The notes: generated by a model from the letters alone, not told the origin. A stretch of 64,000 nt of DNA from Geodermatophilus siccatus (GCF_900103785.1 NZ_FNHE01000009.1:62001-126000); one strand, 5' to 3'. Positions 10,530 through 24,455 are shown, numbered from the stretch's first letter. Translations and numbers: made by a program.

Positions 10530-11717
10530 GTGTACCTGCGCCACCTCCAGCTGGGCTCGTTCCGCAACTGGGACCGGGTGGACCTGGCCCTCCGCCCGGG
10601 GCCGACGGTCTTCGTCGGCCGCAACGGCGAGGGCAAGACCAACCTCGTCGAGGCGGTCGGCTACCTGGCCACGATGGGCAGTCACCGGGTCGCCGGTGAC
10701 GCCCCGCTGGTCCGGCAGGGCGCGTCCCAGGCGGTGGTCCGCGCGGCGCTGCGCCGGGAGGACCGCGAGCTGCTGGTCGAGATCGAGATCAACCCGGGCA
10801 GGGCCAACCGGGTGCGGGTCAACCGGGCGCCCCTGGCGCGGCCCCGGGAGCTGCTCGGGCTGGTGAAGTCCGTGCTGTTCGCGCCCGAGGACCTGGTGCT
10901 CGTCCGCGGCGACCCCGCCGAGCGGCGGCGGTTCCTCGACGACCTGCTGGTCAGCCGCACCCCGCGGCTGGCCGGCGTGCGCAGCGACTACGACCGGGTG
11001 CTCAAGCAGCGCAACGCCCTGCTCAAGACCGCCCGGATGGCCCGCGGCAACGCGCTGGCCACGCTCGACGTCTGGGACGGGCACCTCGTCGACCTCGGCG
11101 GGCAGCTGCTCGCCGCGCGGCTGCGGCTGGTCGCCGACCTGGCTCCGCACGTGACCCGCGCCTACGCCGGGGTCGCGGGTGCCGACGCCGCCGTCGCCGC
11201 GCTCGGCTACGCCAGCACCGTGCCGCTGGCCGGGGACGGGACGCCGGTACCGGAGGGGACGACGCTGCCCACGGCCGGGGAGTTCTCGGCCGCGCTGCGC
11301 GAGCGGGTGGCCGAGCGCCGCAACGAGGAGGTCGACCGCGGCATGACGCTGGTCGGCCCGCACCGCGACGACCTGGTCATCTCGCTGGGGTCGATGCCGG
11401 CGAAGGGCTTCGCCAGCCACGGGGAGTCCTGGTCGCTGGCCCTGGCACTGAAGCTGGGCTGTTTCGCGCTGCTGCGGGCCGACGGCGACGAGCCGATCCT
11501 CGTGCTCGACGACGTCTTCGCCACCCTCGACGCCGACCGCCGCGCGGCGCTGGCGGCCGTGGCCCGCTCGGCGGAGCAGTCCCTGGTGACCGCGGCGGTG
11601 CTGGACGACGTCCCGCCGGAGCTGCGCAGCACGGTGGTGCAGGTCGCCGGCGGGCAGGCGGTACCGCTCGACCCGGAGGCCGCCGAGGATGGGGCCGTGC
11701 GGGAGGAGGTCACGTGA
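10530..11717 (+). CDS. recF: DNA replication and repair protein RecF
   Basis: This 395-residue SMC-like ATPase starts at GTG 10530 (MYLRHLQLGSFRNWDRVDL). It has Walker A GRNGEGKTNLVEAV near residue 31, the middle VGPHRDDLVISL, a signature region around SHGESWSLALALKLGC and Walker B EPILVLDDVFATLD. RecF binds gaps and loads RecA with RecOR. Its TGA stop forms a GTGA overlap with the 26-codon mini-ORF at 11714. Confidence 0.95.
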   Translation: MYLRHLQLGSFRNWDRVDLALRPGPTVFVGRNGEGKTNLVEAVGYLATMGSHRVAGDAPLVRQGASQAVVRAALRREDRELLVEIEINPGRANRVRVNRAPLARPRELLGLVKSVLFAPEDLVLVRGDPAERRRFLDDLLVSRTPRLAGVRSDYDRVLKQRNALLKTARMARGNALATLDVWDGHLVDLGGQLLAARLRLVADLAPHVTRAYAGVAGADAAVAALGYASTVPLAGDGTPVPEGTTLPTAGEFSAALRERVAERRNEEVDRGMTLVGPHRDDLVISLGSMPAKGFASHGESWSLALALKLGCFALLRADGDEPILVLDDVFATLDADRRAALAAVARSAEQSLVTAAVLDDVPPELRSTVVQVAGGQAVPLDPEAAEDGAVREEVT

Positions 11718-11794
11718 CCGAGCTGGCGAGGTCACGCGGGGGTGCGGCACGGCCGGGCACGGGGACGACGAGCGTCGGCGAGGAGGAGCCGTGA
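11714..11794 (+). CDS. 26-codon coupled mini-ORF, copy A (repeat family)
   Basis: An 81-nt open frame beginning GTGACCGAGCTGGCG and ending in TGA. Its GTG overlaps the recF stop (GTGA) and its TGA overlaps the dciA GTG (GTGA). The product would be 26 residues, starting MTELARSRGGAARPGT and ending TSVGEEEP. The AGGAGGAG near its end serves as the dciA ribosome-binding site. The same-length element occurs twice more in this window at 39713-39793 (minus) and 63245-63325. Whether the peptide is made is unknown; it may be a mobile repeat that keeps reading-frame coupling. Confidence 0.5.
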   Translation: MTELARSRGGAARPGTGTTSVGEEEP

Positions 11795-12291
11795 CCGAGG
11801 AGCGGCCGGCGCGGCCCAGTGACATCGCGCGCGCGGCGCTGGAGGCGGCGCGCGCGGCCTCGGCGTCCCGGCCGCGCCCCACCCGGCGGCGGATCGCCGG
11901 GCCGAAGCGCAGCTGGAGCGGGCCCCGCCCGGGGGACGACGACCCGCAGCCGCTGGCCCGGCTGGTGGACCACCTCGTCGAGACCCAGGACTGGACCGAG
12001 CACACCAAGGTCGGCGCGGTCTTCGGCCGCTGGTCGGCGCTGGTCGGGCCGGAGATCGCCGCCCACTGCACGCCGCAGACGCTCACCGAGGGCGAGCTGC
12101 TGGTGGTCGCGGAGTCCACCGCGTGGGCCACCCAGCTGCGACTGCTGGCGCCGACGATCCTCGCCAAGCTGCACGCCACGGTCGGCGGGGACGTCGTGAG
12201 CCGGCTGCGCGTTGTCGGTCCGACGGCCCCGAGCTGGAAGAAGGGCCCCCGGTCGGTCCGCGGACGCGGGCCGCGGGACACGTACGGATAG
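11791..12291 (+). CDS. dciA: DciA-family (DUF721) protein
   Basis: A 166-residue protein starting at GTG 11791, with AGGAGGAG upstream. The core GAVFGRWSALVGPEIAAHC, followed by LTEGELLVVAESTAWATQLR, is the DUF721/DciA domain. DciA is the ancestral operator of the replicative helicase DnaB, and in actinobacteria it lies between recF and gyrB. The N-terminal 60 residues are Arg/Ala/Pro-rich and probably disordered. The tail is basic (SWKKGPRSVRGRGPRD). Confidence 0.88.
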   Translation: MTEERPARPSDIARAALEAARAASASRPRPTRRRIAGPKRSWSGPRPGDDDPQPLARLVDHLVETQDWTEHTKVGAVFGRWSALVGPEIAAHCTPQTLTEGELLVVAESTAWATQLRLLAPTILAKLHATVGGDVVSRLRVVGPTAPSWKKGPRSVRGRGPRDTYG

Positions 12292-12364
12292 GGGCCGCCG
12301 CCCGGGGTGGTGGCCCCGGGAGGACGGTGCACATGGGCACGGGGCAGATGGAGACGAGGCAGCG

Positions 12365-13309
12365 ATGAGCAGCCCGCGCGACCGCGACGGTTTCGAGGAG
12401 CGCCCCGACGAGGGCAGCGGCTGGCGCGAGCCCGGCCACCTCGGCGGGGACGGCGGGCAGCCCCCGGCCGACCGGCCCGAGCAGCCGCCGGCCGACCAGC
12501 CGCCGGCCGACCAGCCGCCGGCCGACCGGCCGGGCGGGAGCACCGCCTGGCAGCCGCCGGGCTGGGACCTGCCACCCGCCGCCCCCGACCGCCCGGCGCA
12601 GTCCCCGGCCGCCGGCCCGCAGACGGTGGGCGAGCAGCCCACCCGCGGCGGCCTCTTCGGCAGCCGGCGGCCCCGGCAGCCCAGTGAGCTCGAGCAGGTC
12701 TTCGCCTACCAGGGCGACGCCGTCGGCGCGCAGGGCTGGGCGGTGCAGCAGGGCTGGGCCATCTCCGACGGCACCGCACCGGAGGACGCCGTCCTCGCCG
12801 AGCTGGTGCGCACCGCGCCGGTCCGGGCGACGAAGGACCACCGGCCCGCCGGCGTCATGCGCGGCCGCTACGGCACGCTCGACCTGGTCGCCTTCGACGT
12901 GCTCTACGCCTCCGGCCGCTACGCCGTCCCCGAGTACGCGGTCACCGCCGCCCCGGTGCTGGGCGCGCTGCCGCCGCTGCGGCTGTCGCCGGCCCGCTTC
13001 TGGAAGCACCGCACCGGCGGGCTGGTCCAGGTGCCCAGCGGCGACCCCGCCTTCGACACCCGCTGGGTGCTGCTCGCCGCCGAGGACGGCCCGGCCGCCC
13101 GCGCGCTGGTCGGCGACGCCACGGTGCGCGGGCTGCTGCTGGGCACCGACGACGGCGACGAGTTCTGGACGGTGGCAGGGGCCGACGGAGGTGGGTTGGC
13201 GGGTGGCTACCTGGCCGCGATCCGTCCCGACGGGCACCGGCCGCAGCTGATCGAGCACCACGCCCGGCTGCTGACCGCGCTGGTCAGCGCCCTCGCCCCG
13301 GCCCTCTGA
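12365..13309 (+). CDS. Hypothetical protein with PPADQ repeats
   Basis: The predicted protein is 314 residues, from ATG 12365. The first approximately 110 residues are Pro/Gly/Asp-rich, with four imperfect PPADQ/PPADRP repeats near residues 38-58. The folded part (from about ELEQVFAYQGDAVGAQGWAV) contains WAISDGTAPEDAVLAEL, YGTLDLVAFDVLYASG and RTGGLVQVPSGDPAFDTRWV. These resemble actinobacterial proteins of unassigned function; no catalytic motif is evident. It lies 73 bp after dciA and 13 bp before the ABC exporter, so co-transcription is possible. Confidence 0.75.
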   Translation: MSSPRDRDGFEERPDEGSGWREPGHLGGDGGQPPADRPEQPPADQPPADQPPADRPGGSTAWQPPGWDLPPAAPDRPAQSPAAGPQTVGEQPTRGGLFGSRRPRQPSELEQVFAYQGDAVGAQGWAVQQGWAISDGTAPEDAVLAELVRTAPVRATKDHRPAGVMRGRYGTLDLVAFDVLYASGRYAVPEYAVTAAPVLGALPPLRLSPARFWKHRTGGLVQVPSGDPAFDTRWVLLAAEDGPAARALVGDATVRGLLLGTDDGDEFWTVAGADGGGLAGGYLAAIRPDGHRPQLIEHHARLLTALVSALAPAL

Positions 13310-13322
13310 GCCGCGCGAGTCC

Positions 13323-15098
13323 GTGGCCGAGGAGAGCACCTCCGCGGAGACCGCGGCTCGCGCGACCCTGCGGCAGCTGTGGCCCCTGGTCCGGCCGCAC
13401 CGCCGCCCGCTGGCCGCGGCCGCCGTCCTCTCGCTGGTCGCGGCCGCCGGTGCGCTGGCCCAGCCGGCGCTGGTCGCCCGGGTGATCGAGGCGGTGGGGG
13501 CCGGCCGGGCGCTGCTGCCCGCCGTCGGCCTGCTGGTGGTGGTCCTGCTGGCGTCCTCGGCGCTGGGTGCGGTGCAGGAGTACCTGCTGCAGCGCACGGC
13601 CGAGGGTGTCGTGCTCTCCACCCGGCGGACGCTGGCCGACCGGCTGCTGCGGCTGCCGATCGCCGAGTACGACCGGCGGCGCACCGGCGACCTCATGTCG
13701 CGGGTCGGCGCGGACACCACCCTGCTGCGCGCCACGGTGACCTCCGGGGTCGTCGAGGTCGCCGGCTCCGCGGTGGTCGCGGTGGGCGCGGTGGTGGCGA
13801 TGGCGCTGGTCGACGGGTGGCTGCTGCTGGTCACCGCGGGCTCGGTCGCCGTCGGCCTGGCGGTGGTGGTCTCGGTCGCCCGTGGCGTGCAGCGGCTCTC
13901 CCGCCAGGCGCAGGAGGAGGTCGGCGCGATGACCGCCGCGGTGGAGCGGGCGCTGTCGGCGGTGCGCACCATCCGGGCCAGCGGTGCGACCGCTCGCGAG
14001 GTGGACGTCGTCGCGGCCAGCGCCGGCCGGGCGTACGAGGCCGGCCTGCGGGTGGCCAGGCTGCAGGCGCTGGTCAGCCCGGCCGGGTCGATCGCGGTCC
14101 AGGGCGCGTTCCTCGCCGTCCTCGGCCTGGGCGGCTACCGGGTGGCGACGGGCTCGATCGCCGTCGCCGACCTGGTCGCGTTCATCCTCTACCTGTTCCT
14201 GCTGGTCATGCCGCTGGGCCAGGCGATCGGGGCCTGGACCCAGCTGCAGAGCGGGCTGGGCGCGCTGGCGCGGGTGCAGGAGGTGCTCGCGCTCCAGCCG
14301 GAGGACGACGCGCGGCCCGAGCGGGGTGGGGCGCTCGTCGTCGTCCCCGCGTCGCCGCCGTCCGCGGAGGTCCCGCTGCTGGAGCTGGACGACGTGTCGT
14401 TCCGCTACCCGGACGGCACCGACGTGCTGCACGGGGTCTCGTTCAGCGTGCCGGCCGGCAGCCGGGTGGCGCTGGTCGGGCCGTCGGGGGCGGGCAAGTC
14501 GACCGTGCTGGCGCTCGTCGAGGGCTTCTACCCGCTGACCGGCGGGGCGGTGCGGTGGGCCGGCACCGACGTGCGCGACCTGCCGCGGGCGGGCCTGCGC
14601 GCGCGGCTGGGCTACGTCGAGCAGGAGGCGCCGGTGCTGGCCGGGTCGGTGCGCGACAACCTGCTGCTGGCCGCGCCGGATGCGACCGACCTCGAGCTGT
14701 GGGCAGTGGTGGCCGACGTCGGGCTCACCGACGTGGTGCAGCGCTCGCCGCGCGGGCTCGACGTCCCGGTGGGGGACGACGGCGTGCTGCTGTCCGGCGG
14801 CGAGCGGCAGCGGCTGGCGATCGCGCGCTCGCTGCTGGCCCGCCCGGCGCTGCTGCTGCTCGACGAGCCGACCGCCAGTCTCGACGCCCGCAACGAGGCG
14901 CTGCTGCGCGACACCCTGGCCGCCGCCTCCGCCGACCGGGCGCTGCTGGTGGTCGCGCACCGGCTGTCGACCGTGCTCGACAGCGACCGGATCGTCGTCC
15001 TCGACGCCGGGCGGGTGGTCGCCAGCGGCACCCACGAGGAGCTGGTGGAGGCCAGCCCCCTCTACCGCGAACTGGCGGCCGCCCAGCTGCTGGTGTAG
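13323..15098 (+). CDS. ABC exporter, fused membrane and ATPase domains
   Basis: This 591-residue half-transporter has an N-terminal six-helix domain (about residues 20-320; for example AAAVLSLVAAAGALAQPALV, GSIAVADLVAFILYLFLLVM). The ATPase domain follows: Walker A GPSGAGKST, Q-loop VEQEAPVLAG, signature LSGGERQRLAIARS, Walker B ALLLLDEPTASLD and H-loop VVAHRLS. All residues required for ATP hydrolysis are present. A half-transporter of this type must dimerise. The substrate cannot be read from sequence. GTG start at 13323. Confidence 0.92.
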   Translation: MAEESTSAETAARATLRQLWPLVRPHRRPLAAAAVLSLVAAAGALAQPALVARVIEAVGAGRALLPAVGLLVVVLLASSALGAVQEYLLQRTAEGVVLSTRRTLADRLLRLPIAEYDRRRTGDLMSRVGADTTLLRATVTSGVVEVAGSAVVAVGAVVAMALVDGWLLLVTAGSVAVGLAVVVSVARGVQRLSRQAQEEVGAMTAAVERALSAVRTIRASGATAREVDVVAASAGRAYEAGLRVARLQALVSPAGSIAVQGAFLAVLGLGGYRVATGSIAVADLVAFILYLFLLVMPLGQAIGAWTQLQSGLGALARVQEVLALQPEDDARPERGGALVVVPASPPSAEVPLLELDDVSFRYPDGTDVLHGVSFSVPAGSRVALVGPSGAGKSTVLALVEGFYPLTGGAVRWAGTDVRDLPRAGLRARLGYVEQEAPVLAGSVRDNLLLAAPDATDLELWAVVADVGLTDVVQRSPRGLDVPVGDDGVLLSGGERQRLAIARSLLARPALLLLDEPTASLDARNEALLRDTLAAASADRALLVVAHRLSTVLDSDRIVVLDAGRVVASGTHEELVEASPLYRELAAAQLLV

Positions 15099-15100
15099 CG

Positions 15101-15163
15101 CGATGACCAGCTGACCTGGTCATCGCGGTTCCTGGCTCACCACCAGTGCTGGGCCAGGAACCA
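15101..15163. terminator. Double hairpin between convergent genes
   Basis: Two adjacent inverted repeats. GCGATGACCAG (15101-15111) pairs perfectly with CTGGTCATCGC (15117-15127) around a 5-nt loop. GGTTCCTGGC (15128-15137) pairs with GCCAGGAACC (15154-15163). They lie between the convergent ABC exporter and epimerase genes and could terminate transcription from both sides. Confidence 0.7.
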
Positions 15164-15191
15164 GAGCGGTGAGCCCAGCTGATCGTCGAGG

Positions 15192-16724
15192 TCACGCCGC
15201 GCGGGCGCGTCTCTGGCCCGCGGCGGCGGCCGTCCCCTGCTCCGCGGCGCGGCAGATGTTGCGCACCATCCCGCCGAAGATCGGGCCGTGGAAGGGCACC
15301 AGCACCCACCAGTAGAGGTTGCCGAAGAGCCCGTTCGGCTTGAAGGTCGCGCGTTGCCGCAGCCGGCTGCGTCCGTCCTCCTGTTCCACGTGGAACTCCA
15401 GCCAGGCCAGCCCGGGCAGCCGCATCTCGGCGCGCAGCCGCAGCAGCCGGCCCTCCTCGAGCGCCTCGACCCGCCAGAAGTCCAGGGCGTCGCCGACGTA
15501 GAGGTCCGACGGCGACCGGCGTCCCCGCCGCAGGCCGACCCCGCCGACGGCCCGGTCCAGCCAGCCGCGCACCTCCCAGGCCAGCGGGAACGAGTACCAG
15601 CCGGTCTCCCCGCCGATCCCCTCGACCACCCGCCACAGCGCCTCCGGTGAGGCGGAGGTCTCCCGGGTCTTCTCGTCGAGGTAGAGGGTGCCGCCGGCCC
15701 AGCGGGGGTCGGTGGGCAGCGGGTCCGACGGCGCCCCGGGTGTGGACGCCGAGGACCAGCGGGTGGCCACGGTCTGGTCCTTGACCCGCTGGATCGCCAG
15801 TCGCACCGCCTCGTCGAAGCCGAGCAGCCCCTCCGGCGGGTCCGGGACGTACTGCGCGATGTCGTGCTCGGCGCAGACGACGGTGTTGCGCAGCGACTCC
15901 ACCAGCGGACGGGCGATCGACGCCGGCACGGGCGTGACGACGCCGACCCAGTGGCTCGACAGGCCCGGGCTGAGCACCGGGACGGGCAGGATCCGCCGCC
16001 TGGGCAGCCGGGCCACCGCGGCGAAGCGCTGCATCATCTCCAGGTAGGTCATGACGTCGGGGCCGCCGATGTCGAAGCACCGGTGCACGTCGGCCGGCAG
16101 CGTCGCGCAGCCGACCAGGTAGCGCAGCACGTCGCGGATGGCGATCGGCTGGATCCGGCTGTGCACCCAGCGCGGCGTGACCATGACCGGCAGCCGCTCG
16201 GTCAGGTAGCGCAGCATCTCGAAGGACGCCGACCCCGAGCCGAGCACCACCGCGGCCCGCAGGACGACGGTCGGGACGCCGGAGCCGAGCAGGATCTCGG
16301 CGACCTCGGCGCGCGAGCGCAGGTGCGGGGAGAGCTCCTCGCCCCGGGGCTCCAGGCCGCCGAGGTAGACCAGCCGGCCCACGCCGGCCTCCCGCGCGGC
16401 GCGCGCCACCACCCGCGCCGTCCGCCGGTCGGTCTCCTCGAACTCCTTGCCGGTGCCCAGCGCGTGGACCAGGTAGTAGACGACGTCGACCCCGGCGCAG
16501 GCCGCCGCGACCGCCTCGGCGTCGCCCGCGTCGGCCCGGGCGATCTCGACCTGACCGGCCCACGGGTGGTCGCGCAGCCGCTCGGGCGATCGGGTCATCA
16601 CCCGCACCCGGTGCCCGGCGGCGAGCAGCTCGGGCACGAGCCGCCCGCCGATGTATCCGGTGGCCCCGGTGACGAGGCAGGTCTTCGCCGTGGGGGTGGA
16701 GGTGGTGCCGTCGGTCTCGGCCAT
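15192..16724 (-). CDS. NAD(P)-binding epimerase-like protein with DUF2867 C-terminal domain
   Basis: This 510-residue protein starts at ATG 16724 with MAETDGTTSTPTAKTCLVTG. The N-terminal Rossmann domain has TGATGYIGGRLVPELLAAGH, RADAGDAEAV and VVYYLVHALG, typical of atypical/extended SDR enzymes related to NmrA and complex I NDUFA9-type proteins. From about residue 350 (GGTLYLDEKTRETSASPEAL) a SRPBCC/DUF2867-like domain follows and ends LFGNLYWWVLVPFHGPIFGG. Substrate unknown. A perfect parS palindrome lies inside the gene (15383-15396), encoding the FHVE residues. Confidence 0.85.
   Translation of the reverse strand: MAETDGTTSTPTAKTCLVTGATGYIGGRLVPELLAAGHRVRVMTRSPERLRDHPWAGQVEIARADAGDAEAVAAACAGVDVVYYLVHALGTGKEFEETDRRTARVVARAAREAGVGRLVYLGGLEPRGEELSPHLRSRAEVAEILLGSGVPTVVLRAAVVLGSGSASFEMLRYLTERLPVMVTPRWVHSRIQPIAIRDVLRYLVGCATLPADVHRCFDIGGPDVMTYLEMMQRFAAVARLPRRRILPVPVLSPGLSSHWVGVVTPVPASIARPLVESLRNTVVCAEHDIAQYVPDPPEGLLGFDEAVRLAIQRVKDQTVATRWSSASTPGAPSDPLPTDPRWAGGTLYLDEKTRETSASPEALWRVVEGIGGETGWYSFPLAWEVRGWLDRAVGGVGLRRGRRSPSDLYVGDALDFWRVEALEEGRLLRLRAEMRLPGLAWLEFHVEQEDGRSRLRQRATFKPNGLFGNLYWWVLVPFHGPIFGGMVRNICRAAEQGTAAAAGQRRARAA
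15383..15396. other. parS: parS site 3 (inside a coding region)
   Basis: A perfect GTTCCACGTGGAAC palindrome, identical to site 2, embedded in the epimerase/DUF2867 gene and read there as part of the codons for E-F-H-V-E-Q. It is 13.8 kb from the parAB-proximal pair. Confidence 0.9.
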
Positions 16725-16856
16725 GTCCCGAGTGTCCGGCGGGAACGCCCCGCCCGCTCGGGTCGCGGACCACCCCTGCACCCGCCACGCTGGGCGCACG
16801 TCCCGGAGACCAACGGCGGTCCCGTCCACCGGCACGAGTCGAGCAGGGGGTCCCCC

Positions 16857-18272
16857 ATGGCCGACACCACCGCAGCACCCGACCGCACCCAGGACGGTCA
16901 ACCCACCCTCAAGCGGGTCATGGGACCCGGGTTGCTGCTGCTGTTCATCGTCGGCGACATCCTGGGCACCGGGATCTACGCGCTCACCGGGCAGGTCGCG
17001 GCCCAGGTGGGCGGTGTGGTCTGGTTGCCGTTCCTCGTCGCCTTCCTCGTCGCGCTGGTCACCGCGTTCAGCTACCTGGAGCTGGTGACGAAGTACCCGC
17101 AGGCGGCCGGGGCGGCGCTCTACACGCACAAGGCGTTCGGCATCCACTTCGTCACGTTCCTGGTCGCCTTCGCGGTGATGAGCAGCGGCATCACGTCGGC
17201 GTCGACGGCGGCGCGTGCGTTCAGCGCCAACTTCGCCGACGTGTTCGGCCTCAGCCTGGGCGAGGGCGTCGGCATCACCCTCATCGGCCTGGGGTTCATG
17301 GCGCTGGTCGCGCTGGTCAACCTCCGCGGCGTGGGCGAGAGCGTGAAGACCAACGTGCTGCTCACCTGCGTGGAGCTCACCGGTCTGCTCATCGTCATCG
17401 GGGTCGGCGTCTGGGCGCTGGGTATGGGGGAGGGGGACTTCTCCCGGGTGACCGAGTTCGACACCGGCGAGCGCTCGGTGCTCGGCGGGGTCATCGCCGC
17501 CACCGGCCTGGCCTTCTTCGCGATGGTCGGCTTCGAGGACTCGGTCAACATGGCCGAGGAGTGCAAGGAGCCGCGGCGGATCTTCCCCAAGGTGCTGCTG
17601 GCCGGGCTCTGCCTGACCGGGCTGATCTACGTGCTCGTGTCCATCTCGGCGATCGCGCTGGTGCCGGCCGACCAGCTCAGCGAGGGCGACACCCCCCTGC
17701 TGCAGGTGGTGGAGGCGGGCGCCCCGGGCTTCCCGATCGGCGTCTTCGGGGTCATCACGATGTTCGCCGTCGCCAACTCCGCGCTGATCAACATGCTCAT
17801 GGCCAGCCGGCTGGTCTACGGGATGAGCCGCCAGCACGTGCTGCCCCCGTTGCTCGGCCGGGTCCACCACCGCCGCCGCACCCCGACGACGGCCATCCTC
17901 TTCACCACCGCGCTCGCCTTCGGCCTGATCACCTTCGTCGGGGCGGTGCCCGCCCTCGGCGGCACCACGGCGCTGCTGCTGCTCATGGTGTTCACCGTCG
18001 TCAACGTGGCCGTCCTGGTGCTGCGCCGCGACCGCGTCGAGGCCGACCACTTCCGCACGCCGACGGTGCTCCCCGTCGTGGGCGCACTCGCCTGCGCGTA
18101 CCTCGCGACGCCGTGGGCCGGGCGGCCCACGGAGCAGTACCGGATCGCCGGGGTCCTGCTCGCGATCGGCGTCGTCCTCTGGGGCGTCACCGTGCTGATC
18201 AACCGGCGCACCGGCCCCGCCGTGCCGCCGCTGGACCCCGAGCGGTTCACCAAGGGCGGCCCGGTCAACTGA
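16857..18272 (+). CDS. APC-superfamily amino acid permease
   Basis: The predicted protein is 471 residues, from ATG 16857. It has about 12 membrane segments, beginning with LKRVMGPGLLLLFIVGDILG then TGIYALTGQVA. This GTGIY-type motif in TM1 is where APC transporters bind the substrate backbone. Other segments include AFFAMVGFEDSVNMAEECKE (TM6 region) and LLLLMVFTVVNVAVLVLRRD. It probably imports an amino acid or polyamine; the exact substrate is not readable. It is divergent from the epimerase gene, with 132 bp between starts. Confidence 0.9.
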   Translation: MADTTAAPDRTQDGQPTLKRVMGPGLLLLFIVGDILGTGIYALTGQVAAQVGGVVWLPFLVAFLVALVTAFSYLELVTKYPQAAGAALYTHKAFGIHFVTFLVAFAVMSSGITSASTAARAFSANFADVFGLSLGEGVGITLIGLGFMALVALVNLRGVGESVKTNVLLTCVELTGLLIVIGVGVWALGMGEGDFSRVTEFDTGERSVLGGVIAATGLAFFAMVGFEDSVNMAEECKEPRRIFPKVLLAGLCLTGLIYVLVSISAIALVPADQLSEGDTPLLQVVEAGAPGFPIGVFGVITMFAVANSALINMLMASRLVYGMSRQHVLPPLLGRVHHRRRTPTTAILFTTALAFGLITFVGAVPALGGTTALLLLMVFTVVNVAVLVLRRDRVEADHFRTPTVLPVVGALACAYLATPWAGRPTEQYRIAGVLLAIGVVLWGVTVLINRRTGPAVPPLDPERFTKGGPVN

Positions 18273-20672
<2,400 letters not shown>

Positions 20673-20740
20673 GGAAGGACCCCCTCGCCCCCCAGCCCGC
20701 TCGCAGGCTCGCGGCGGGGCCCTGCGAGGGGGCCGGCCGT
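20673..20740 (+). repeat. GC-rich hairpin repeat between gyrB and gyrA
   Basis: It begins 1 nt after the gyrB stop: GGAAGGACCCCCTCGCCC and so on to GGGGGCCGGCC. CCCCCTCGC (20680-20688) pairs with GCGAGGGGG (20724-20732), and the centre reads CTCGCAGGCTCGCGGCGGGG. It belongs to a family recurring at about 18274, 24151, 26821, 27001, 30281, 43691 and 52051. Its location right after stop codons suggests a terminator or mRNA-stability role, by inference. Confidence 0.75.
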
Positions 20741-20774
20741 CCCCCCTGCGCACCCACTCGTGGAGAACTGAACC

Positions 20775-23243
<2,469 letters not shown>

Positions 23244-23252
23244 TCTGTGGAC

Positions 23253-23309
23253 GACGACGGTGGAGGCGGGGTCGCCGGCCCCCGGGTCGGCAGCCCCGCC
23301 TCCGTCGTC
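23253..23309 (+). terminator. Hairpin terminator after gyrA
   Basis: GACGACGGTGGAGGCGGGG (23253-23271) can pair with CCCCGCCTCCGTCGTC (23294-23309) with one unpaired base. It starts 10 nt after the gyrA stop and precedes the DUF3566 gene. Confidence 0.75.
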
Positions 23310-23403
23310 CCAGCCATGATCGGCGCCCAGGCGCTCCCGGCCTCGCGCCGGGCACACCGGGTGCGAGGCAGCGGCGAGGGCCGCTGGGGAACGGGAGACT
23401 CGC

Positions 23404-24150
23404 ATGAGCGACCGGACGCAGGGTTCGGTGCGCACCGGGGAGACCACCCCGGCACAGGGGACGGCGACCGGTCAGCAGCCCGCGGTTGACGGCAAGCCCT
23501 CGGTGGGGTCGACGCAGACCATCCCCGGTGCGAACACCGCCCGGACGAAGGCCGTCGCCGCGGACAGTGAGGCCCCGGCCGCGGCCGGCCCGGCGTCGGG
23601 GACGCAGACCGCCGTCCCCCCGGCCACCGGTGCCCAGCCCGCCACCGGCACCCAGCCCGCCACCGGTGCCCAGCCCGCCACCGGCACCCAGGCCGCCACC
23701 GGCGCCCGGCCCGCCCCTGGTGCTCAGCCGGCCACCGGTGCCGCGAAGGCCTCCTCGGGCGACGGCGGCGGCAAGGCCGCCCGCGGTCCGCGTCGCGCCC
23801 GGCTGCAGCTGCGGCACATCGACACGTTCTCCGCGCTGAAGATCTCGCTGGTCCTGTCCATCGCGATGTTCTTCATCTGGATGGTCGCCGTGGGTCTGCT
23901 CTACGGCATCCTCTCCGGCCTCGGTGTCTTCGAGACCCTCAACGACCTGTTCGGCCAGCTCGGCAGCGCCTCGGGCGGTGACGGCGGCAGCGAGGTCATC
24001 ACCCCGGGCATCGTCTTCGGCGGCGCCGCGGTCATCGGGGCGATCAACATCGTGCTGATGACCGCGCTGTGCACCGTCGCGGCGTTCATCTACAACATGT
24101 GCTCCGACCTGGTCGGCGGCCTCGAGGTCACCCTCTCCGAGCGCGACTGA
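23404..24150 (+). CDS. DUF3566 membrane protein with PATG repeats
   Basis: This 248-residue protein has a long Ala/Pro/Thr-rich N-terminus with about eight tandem PATGxQ units (ATGAQPATGTQPATGAQ and onwards, residues 75-110). A conserved domain follows (LQLRHIDTFSALKISLVLSI) and two membrane spans. This is the actinobacterial family located immediately after gyrA (Rv0007-like); family members are linked to division-site or membrane functions but no activity is established here. Repeat number is likely variable between strains, by inference from the codon-level tandem structure. Confidence 0.85.
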   Translation: MSDRTQGSVRTGETTPAQGTATGQQPAVDGKPSVGSTQTIPGANTARTKAVAADSEAPAAAGPASGTQTAVPPATGAQPATGTQPATGAQPATGTQAATGARPAPGAQPATGAAKASSGDGGGKAARGPRRARLQLRHIDTFSALKISLVLSIAMFFIWMVAVGLLYGILSGLGVFETLNDLFGQLGSASGGDGGSEVITPGIVFGGAAVIGAINIVLMTALCTVAAFIYNMCSDLVGGLEVTLSERD

Positions 24151-24209
24151 GAGAGGACTCCCTGCTCCCCGCCACCCGCGAGCTCGCGGCGGGACCCTGC
24201 AGGGGGCGG
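24151..24209 (+). repeat. GC-rich hairpin repeat after the DUF3566 gene
   Basis: Same family as the gyrB-gyrA element: GAGGACTCCCTGCTCCCCG, then CGCGAGCTCGCGGCGGGACC and CTGCAGGGGGC. It starts immediately after the stop codon. Confidence 0.7.
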
Positions 24210-24287
24210 CGGTGCGCTGGAGGCGCCACGCCGGGTGACCCCCCTGCGGGCGGCACGGTGGGGCCAGGTACGCTGGTCGAGGTCCAC

Positions 24288-24361
24288 GGGCCTGTAGCTC
24301 AGGCGGTTAGAGCGCATCCCTGATAAGGATGAGGCCGGAGGTTCAAGTCCTCCCAGGCCCA
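24288..24361 (+). tRNA. ileT: tRNA-Ile (GAT)
   Basis: 74 nt. Acceptor arms GGGCCTG (24288-24294) and CAGGCCC (24354-24360), discriminator A. The anticodon loop CTGATAA gives GAT. D-arm TAGCTCAGGCGGTTAGAGC and T-arm GGTTCAAGTCC are canonical. The 3' CCA is not encoded. The tRNA-Ile / tRNA-Ala pair after gyrA is typical of actinobacteria and is not part of an rRNA operon here. Confidence 0.96.
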
Positions 24362-24455
24362 CCCGTGATCCGGAGCCACCGGCCCGACCCCGTCCCCGGG
24401 GTCGGGCCCCGGCCCCCTCCCGAGGAGGGGGGCTCCCCTCGAGGAGGTACCCCGC

